DNA from: SpSt-398 sp041752235
GTDB taxonomy: Bacteria > Bacteroidota > Bacteroidia > Chitinophagales > Chitinophagaceae
Reading direction: 5' to 3'
Length of the DNA: 64,000 bases
Assembly (NCBI GenBank): GCA_041752235.1
Contig: JBGSHM010000013.1
Span: forward strand, 1 to 64,000
The notes beneath the pieces are model-generated. The model saw nothing but the letters and a program-made list of their open reading frames with translations. It was not told the DNA's origin and made no database searches. Below, one piece after another: positions 59,650 to 64,000 of this stretch. A program made the translations under genes and the position numbers. The first letter of the stretch is position 1. The number at the start of each line of letters is the position of its first letter.

Positions 59650-60416
59650 GCTTCCTCTTTGTTCAGGTAAAGGTGAAAAGTATCACCGCGTAATCCCAAC
59701 CGCATGGCTTCCAATGGAAGCATTTCAGAAGGGGCGATATTTCCGAGGTTGACATTGCAACCGATCAATTCAATGAAATAAAGTTGTTGTGCCTTTTGCG
59801 GGGCTTCCCACATGATTTTCTCTGCGGGAATCTGGGTCAGGATCTCCTGTACCAGTCCTTCCCTTACCTCTCCGCTGCCGCGATAGATACCGACATTACC
59901 GGCCTCACGGGCTTCGGCGATCACATAGCTGGATCCTGCATTGAGTTCGGCGCGCATCAATTCGATCCATTTGTAGGGAGGGATGATATGGGCCGCATCC
60001 TTACTACCCACTTCACTCAATACGGTACCGTGCTTGGTGAGTTTCTCAATATACCCACATTTCTCCGCATGGGGAATGGTAATGGAGCCATCGCTGACCT
60101 CCATATAGTCGATCCCGAATTCTTTACAAACGGCGATATAATCTTCAAACTGGTTGCGGACCAGAAAGGCTTCAAAAAGAGTACCTCCAAAATAAACCGG
60201 GATATCATACTTCTTGTACACTTTCAATTTCTCCTCGAGGTGAGGGGTCACAAAGGAAGTACCAAAGCCCAATTTAACGACATCCACATGGGGGCTTGAA
60301 GCACTCATGAAGTTTTCGGCTTCCTGTACACTCAATCCTTTATCCATCACCATGGTGATCCCTGAAATACGTGGTTTTAGGTTCCTGTCCGGTATCTGTT
60401 TCAGCTTAAAGTTCAT
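59646..60416 (-). CDS. comA: Phosphosulfolactate synthase (ComA family)
   Basis: 256 residues, family length. The TIM-barrel enzyme adds sulfite to phosphoenolpyruvate to give (R)-2-phospho-3-sulfolactate. Motifs: KPRISGITMVMDKGL, VVKLGFGTSF, YFGGTLFEAFL, DYMEVSDGSI, LSEVGSKDA, EAREAGNVGIY and NLGNIAP. In archaea it starts coenzyme M synthesis. In Bacteroidota a plausible use is sulfolactate or cysteate for sulfonolipids, which is inference. No comB/comC-like genes are adjacent; aroE overlaps it instead. Confidence 0.9.
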   Translation of the reverse strand: MNFKLKQIPDRNLKPRISGITMVMDKGLSVQEAENFMSASSPHVDVVKLGFGTSFVTPHLEEKLKVYKKYDIPVYFGGTLFEAFLVRNQFEDYIAVCKEFGIDYMEVSDGSITIPHAEKCGYIEKLTKHGTVLSEVGSKDAAHIIPPYKWIELMRAELNAGSSYVIAEAREAGNVGIYRGSGEVREGLVQEILTQIPAEKIMWEAPQKAQQLYFIELIGCNVNLGNIAPSEMLPLEAMRLGLRGDTFHLYLNKEEA

Positions 60417-60517
60417 ACGTCCAAATTAAAGTTACTAGGGTTTCAAAACAGCGGCAAAAATAAGAAAGTACCGGCTTATGTACGGGTGATTTTTGTCATC
60501 AACAGAAAGGCCAGATT

Positions 60518-61936
60518 TCAGGCATTCTTTTTCTTGTACTTGGCGATCAGGTCAACCACCTGTTGATTTTGCAGAATCACGGGGTTTAGTTCTACAAAAC
60601 GCTTGAGCTTTTTCGCGTCTAACGACAAGGCCTTTTCCAACCACAACAAACCCTCTTTGGTCTTACCCGCCGCCAGCAGGAAGGCGCTTTTGTAAAATAA
60701 AAAGAGCGGTTTTTTACCGGTTGCTACCAATGCCGATTCCACCTGGACAAGCGCCTCCTCGAAAAACTCAGCTTTGAAAAGACAGCGCAGAATGGCTTCC
60801 CATCCGGCTACATTGCGGGGCCGGGCAGCAACCACCTGGGTCAGACTGGCAATGGATTCTTTGAATTGCCCCAGTTGCAAGCGGCATTCACCCATCAGCA
60901 GGTTGTAATCCGGTTGTTTGGGATGGATACGCAAGGCGGATTCCAATTGACGTGCGGCTTGCTGAAATTGGCCTTCGTTGAAATACGTATACGCCAGTTT
61001 GTAATAGAGTTTGCTTTCATCCGGGTTCAGGTGCGAGGCTTTCCGGTAATAAAATCTTGCCTGCCCGTATTTGTGCATCTTATCATAACAATGACCGATC
61101 GCTTCATAGATCAGGTCTTCCGGCTTAGACAGTTCAATCACTTTTTCCAATACCTCAATGGCCTCTTTGTATTTGCGCAAGCGGATATAAGCGTCACCCA
61201 TGTTCCTGTACGCATAATCAAATTTCTCCTCGATGGTAACGGCATATTGATAGGCATCGATGGCCTTTTCATACAACTTCAATCCCTGATAAGCCGCGGC
61301 GAGGTTGAACCAGGCCAATTCGTTATAGGGATATTCGTCAATGATGATCTGATGGAGACGTATGCTTTCTTCATTGCGCCCGATAAAATCCGTCCAGAAA
61401 CAGATCTTGTACAAGGCCTCTTCATTGTTGGCATCCTGTTCGAGGATCAGTTTCAGACAGTCAAATATCTTGTCAAATTCTTCGTAATCGTCATACACAT
61501 CCGCGAGTTCAAATAACAGTTCGATCCTTTCCTGTCCATCAAACAGGGACAGCGCTTGCTCCAGGAGCTCTACAGCCCGCTCTGGCTGGTCGAGCGCGAG
61601 ATAGGCATCTGTCTTGAGGATGTAGAGGTTGATGTCCATACTATCGAGCAGGGAGGCCTTCTCGAGGATATCGAGTGACTCGCGGTAACGCCGGGAGGCC
61701 AGGAGTATATCCGCCTTCTTGATCAGGAGAATGGAGGAAAATGGGTATTGCTCGGCGCCCAGTTCTGCCGCCTCCAGGGCATTGTTCAACTCTTCCCGCT
61801 CATCAAAGTAGTCGATGATGCGCTCAAAAGAGTCCTCGTCCAAAAATGAATGCGAACGGCCGTTCTTCAGATTTTCGTACTGTTTCAACAACTCCCTAAA
61901 CTGCTCCCTGTCTTCTTGGTATGGATGTTCTTTCAT
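60518..61936 (-). CDS. Cytoplasmic tetratricopeptide repeat protein
   Basis: 472 residues from the ATG at 61936 (a TTG seven codons upstream is possible). No signal peptide. A near-continuous array of TPR helices covers ~40-460 (ALEAAELGAEQYPFSSILLIK, AIDAYQYAVTIEEKFDYAY, AIEVLEKVIELSKPEDLIY, AARQLESALRIHPKQPDYN). No other domain. A conserved Bacteroidota scaffold protein of unknown role; it lies 101 nt upstream of comA. Confidence 0.88.
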   Translation of the reverse strand: MKEHPYQEDREQFRELLKQYENLKNGRSHSFLDEDSFERIIDYFDEREELNNALEAAELGAEQYPFSSILLIKKADILLASRRYRESLDILEKASLLDSMDINLYILKTDAYLALDQPERAVELLEQALSLFDGQERIELLFELADVYDDYEEFDKIFDCLKLILEQDANNEEALYKICFWTDFIGRNEESIRLHQIIIDEYPYNELAWFNLAAAYQGLKLYEKAIDAYQYAVTIEEKFDYAYRNMGDAYIRLRKYKEAIEVLEKVIELSKPEDLIYEAIGHCYDKMHKYGQARFYYRKASHLNPDESKLYYKLAYTYFNEGQFQQAARQLESALRIHPKQPDYNLLMGECRLQLGQFKESIASLTQVVAARPRNVAGWEAILRCLFKAEFFEEALVQVESALVATGKKPLFLFYKSAFLLAAGKTKEGLLWLEKALSLDAKKLKRFVELNPVILQNQQVVDLIAKYKKKNA

Positions 61937-62085
61937 GAATATCAAAGGTTTATACAAGATACCTTTTTTCCGAAAAAAAAAGGCCTTTTTTTAGTAACAT
62001 TTCCCCATTTCCAGCGTTAAATAAATACTAATATTCTGGATAGACGGTTTTTTTATCAAAACTTTTATTGTTAATTTTGTCCGCA

Positions 62086-62439
62086 ATGATGAAGCAATCC
62101 TCCATACTGCGCAGAAAAGTGTTAACGGGTGTACTCGTTGTCATTTCCGCTGCTGCCGCCTACGCCACACTGGGTGATGGAGGGGGTAAAGCCAAAAAGA
62201 ACACTTTATTGGCCAATCATTATTCCAAAGTAACACCGGGCAAATTCTCCTTAAAGTCGGGTTATCAGTACCGTGGCAGCCAGATCATCTCCCAAAAGAC
62301 CCAGAACAACGTGATCTCTCTGAACTCTGTGATCACCTATCAAAAAGGGAATACCACCTATATCGTACCGCTTAAGACGAATACGAATATGGGTGACAAG
62401 GTTAAATTCTCCCTGGGTGTCCCCACATTGAATAAGTAA
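62086..62439 (+). CDS. Small exported protein of unknown function
   Basis: 117 residues from the ATG at 62086. Signal peptide (KVLTGVLVVISAAAAYATLG), then a basic, strand-rich mature part (KFSLKSGYQYRGSQII, YQKGNTTYIVPLKTN). No recognised domain. A TAATTTTG box ends 6 nt before the ATG with a T-rich region 20 nt further upstream, so the mRNA may be nearly leaderless. Divergent from the TPR gene. Confidence 0.75.
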   Translation: MMKQSSILRRKVLTGVLVVISAAAAYATLGDGGGKAKKNTLLANHYSKVTPGKFSLKSGYQYRGSQIISQKTQNNVISLNSVITYQKGNTTYIVPLKTNTNMGDKVKFSLGVPTLNK

Positions 62440-62490
62440 TCCTTTTAATGTTTTGCAGGATGAATGGTAAGCGGCGATTTTTCGTCGACC

Positions 62491-63156
62491 TTATTGTGCG
62501 CCTAATTTCATGCTTTCCTCATAGGTCATGACCCGATACCCGCTTTTGGGCAGGTCAAATTTGGAGGCAGGCACAATGTTGAAACTGATCTTTGATACGG
62601 TGTACACGACTTTGATCTTCCCCATACTTGACTCGTACTCCATGGCCAGGCCATTGAGACCTTTATTGGCATACTGAAAATCTTTGTTCTCGGGAATCAG
62701 ATCGGGTGTATAAAAGACCGTGAATTCGGAGCCGTCTTTGAGTTTACCCACCGCCTTCTGGCATTTATAGCCCAATATCTCTTTGTATTCTTCGAGATAG
62801 GTGAATTCCACCCCTTCATATTTCTGATTGGATTCTTTCCAATTGGCAGCGGTCATGGTGATCATGTACTTGGTCTCCCCGTATTCCTTCAATACCGTCG
62901 CATTACCGGTTCTTCCATCCACGATGGTGGATTGGGTACCCAGGGAGCTGACCAGCTCTGAACGGCTTTTATTGGCCTTGAGATAAACCACACTCAATGC
63001 GCCGTCAAACATATCTGCGATCTTGGGATCCGCCTCACCGGTATTGATGACGATATCATAAGAGATCGTACCCTCCGTGATCCTTTTTTGGGCGGATGTA
63101 GTGACTGTAACCAGTACAGCCAGCAGGGAAAGACCGAATGAAACTACCTTTTTCAT
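62491..63156 (-). CDS. Exported DUF4412/GLPGLI-like protein
   Basis: 221 residues with signal peptide (VSFGLSLLAVLVTVTTSAQ). The body follows the pattern of this Bacteroidota group: ITEGTISYDIVI near the N-terminus, ILGYKCQKAVGKL in the middle, VFYTPDLIP, GLNGLAMEYE, and a final VPASKFDLPKSGY. Members are periplasmic or secreted proteins of unknown role. It follows yidC by 60 nt on the same strand. Confidence 0.78.
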   Translation of the reverse strand: MKKVVSFGLSLLAVLVTVTTSAQKRITEGTISYDIVINTGEADPKIADMFDGALSVVYLKANKSRSELVSSLGTQSTIVDGRTGNATVLKEYGETKYMITMTAANWKESNQKYEGVEFTYLEEYKEILGYKCQKAVGKLKDGSEFTVFYTPDLIPENKDFQYANKGLNGLAMEYESSMGKIKVVYTVSKISFNIVPASKFDLPKSGYRVMTYEESMKLGAQ

Positions 63157-63216
63157 TGTATACAGGTTGGGTAATTAAGTAAGAGACGGTCTAAAATAGG
63201 AAAAGGGTTGTATTTC

Positions 63217-64000
63217 CTACTTTTTACCTTTCTGTTGCATATCCTTTAACTTTTTCTGCGATTCCTGCATTTGGTCAAATCGTTCCTGCCATTTGCTTTT
63301 CGCCTTTGGTTTCTTTCGCGTCTCTTCGATCTTGGCCAGGATCTTATCATGATTGATGATATAATTCTGAATCACAAACTGAAGTGCCAGCGTCACGAGG
63401 TTTGATACCGTATAATACCAGGTAAGCGCCGAAGGCAATTGGTTAAAGATAAAAAGCAAAAAGAAAGGAAAGATATACGGCATGTACTTGAGCATGGGAT
63501 TGCTCTGATCGGGTGTCATGCTCATGCTGTACAAGGAGATCAGGAAACTGGTGATCACCGCAGTAATCGTAAACAGGCTCAGGTGACTTCCCAACAAGGG
63601 AATATTCACGCCAAACTTGATCACATCGTCAAAGGCGGAAAGGTCATTGGCCCACCAGAATGACTGGCCCCGAAGGTCAACGCTTGCATTAAAGAAACTA
63701 TATAAGGCAAAGAAGATGGGGATCTGTAACAGCGCAGGGATACAACCACCAAGCGGATTAACACCCGCTTCACGGAACAATTTCATTTGCTCCATGCTCA
63801 TGGCTTGCTGGTCCGCGCCAAATTTCTCTTTCAACTTACTGATCTCAGGACGCAATACTTTCATTTTTGCACCACTGAGATAGCTGGAATAAGTAAGCGG
63901 AGAGATCAACAGGCGAATGAATAATGTAAGCAAGGCAATGGCCAGACCCAGGCTACCCGCGAAACTTTTAATGAAGTTGAATACGGGTATAACGACATAC
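63217..64000 (-). CDS. yidC: Membrane protein insertase YidC (3' part, truncated by window)
   Basis: The frame is open to the window end (YVVIPVFNFIKSFAGSLGLAI continues into ALLTLFIRLLISPLTY), so only the last ~260 residues are present and the 5' part lies beyond 64000. This is the Oxa1/YidC core: LTYSSYLSGAKMKVL, REAGVNPLGGCIPALLQIPIF, LTWYYTVSNLVTLALQ, ending in a basic tail (KKLKDMQQKGKK). It inserts and folds inner-membrane proteins alone or with SecYEG. The conserved positively charged groove cannot be checked fully here. Confidence 0.93.
   Translation of the reverse strand, partial: YVVIPVFNFIKSFAGSLGLAIALLTLFIRLLISPLTYSSYLSGAKMKVLRPEISKLKEKFGADQQAMSMEQMKLFREAGVNPLGGCIPALLQIPIFFALYSFFNASVDLRGQSFWWANDLSAFDDVIKFGVNIPLLGSHLSLFTITAVITSFLISLYSMSMTPDQSNPMLKYMPYIFPFFLLFIFNQLPSALTWYYTVSNLVTLALQFVIQNYIINHDKILAKIEETRKKPKAKSKWQERFDQMQESQKKLKDMQQKGKK

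Overview
The window reads as chromosome of a Bacteroidota bacterium, most likely family Chitinophagaceae. The evidence is type IX secretion genes (porQ, porW and a giant secreted substrate with a type IX sorting tail), TonB/Oar-type receptors, a RibBA fusion, near absence of Shine-Dalgarno motifs, and promoters of the Bacteroidota form TTG-N19/20-TAnnTTTG in front of rpsL, fusA and porW. The family-level placement is inference. No tRNA, rRNA or CRISPR array was recognised.

Layout. 1-2.3 kb is an accessory, repeat-rich patch: palindromic REP-like elements, a broken IS1-type zinc-ribbon start, and two small orphan genes that look like immunity-type proteins. 2.3-10.3 kb is one giant secreted protein (Asp-box, IPT/TIG and FG-GAP repeats plus sorting tail). 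10.3-17.3 kb (minus) carries porQ, lon, two outer-membrane barrel proteins and a membrane metallophosphoesterase. 17.5-24.2 kb (plus) carries a metallo-hydrolase, parA-parB-DUF5683, dapB and a TPR histidine kinase with its LuxR-type regulator. ribBA, two tandem TonB/Oar receptors and an esterase follow. 33.3-37.6 kb holds an ATP-grasp / carboxylate-amine ligase / free-Met-sulfoxide reductase cluster, then a desaturase and an acetyltransferase. 37.7-39.5 kb (minus) holds SprT, a membrane protein, bactofilin and a truncated-looking bactofilin partner. porW and a class A PBP follow.

45.2-49.0 kb (minus) is the most interesting part: kdsA, then a transaldolase domain fused to a KdsD-type CBS pair, then kdsC. 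This suggests that the usual SIS-domain arabinose-5-phosphate isomerase of Kdo synthesis has been replaced by an aldolase-type enzyme under the same CBS control. 49-53 kb is the str operon (rpsL-rpsG // fusA), split by an opposite-strand histone-H1-like gene, with fusA carrying its own promoter. 53-64 kb holds ilvE, rdgB, an ECF sigma factor with a membrane partner, a thioesterase, a comA-aroE-TPR-OmpA-like operon, a TPR protein, two small exported proteins and the 3' part of yidC.

Many intergenic gaps contain hairpins built from iterated short words. The words differ from gap to gap (TGGATGT, ACGAATT, GTGAATA, AGCTAAT, GCGCTAAGG and others) but the inverted architecture is the same. Start codons were moved from the longest reading frame wherever a signal peptide, family N-terminus, terminator or low-complexity leader made an internal start more likely.
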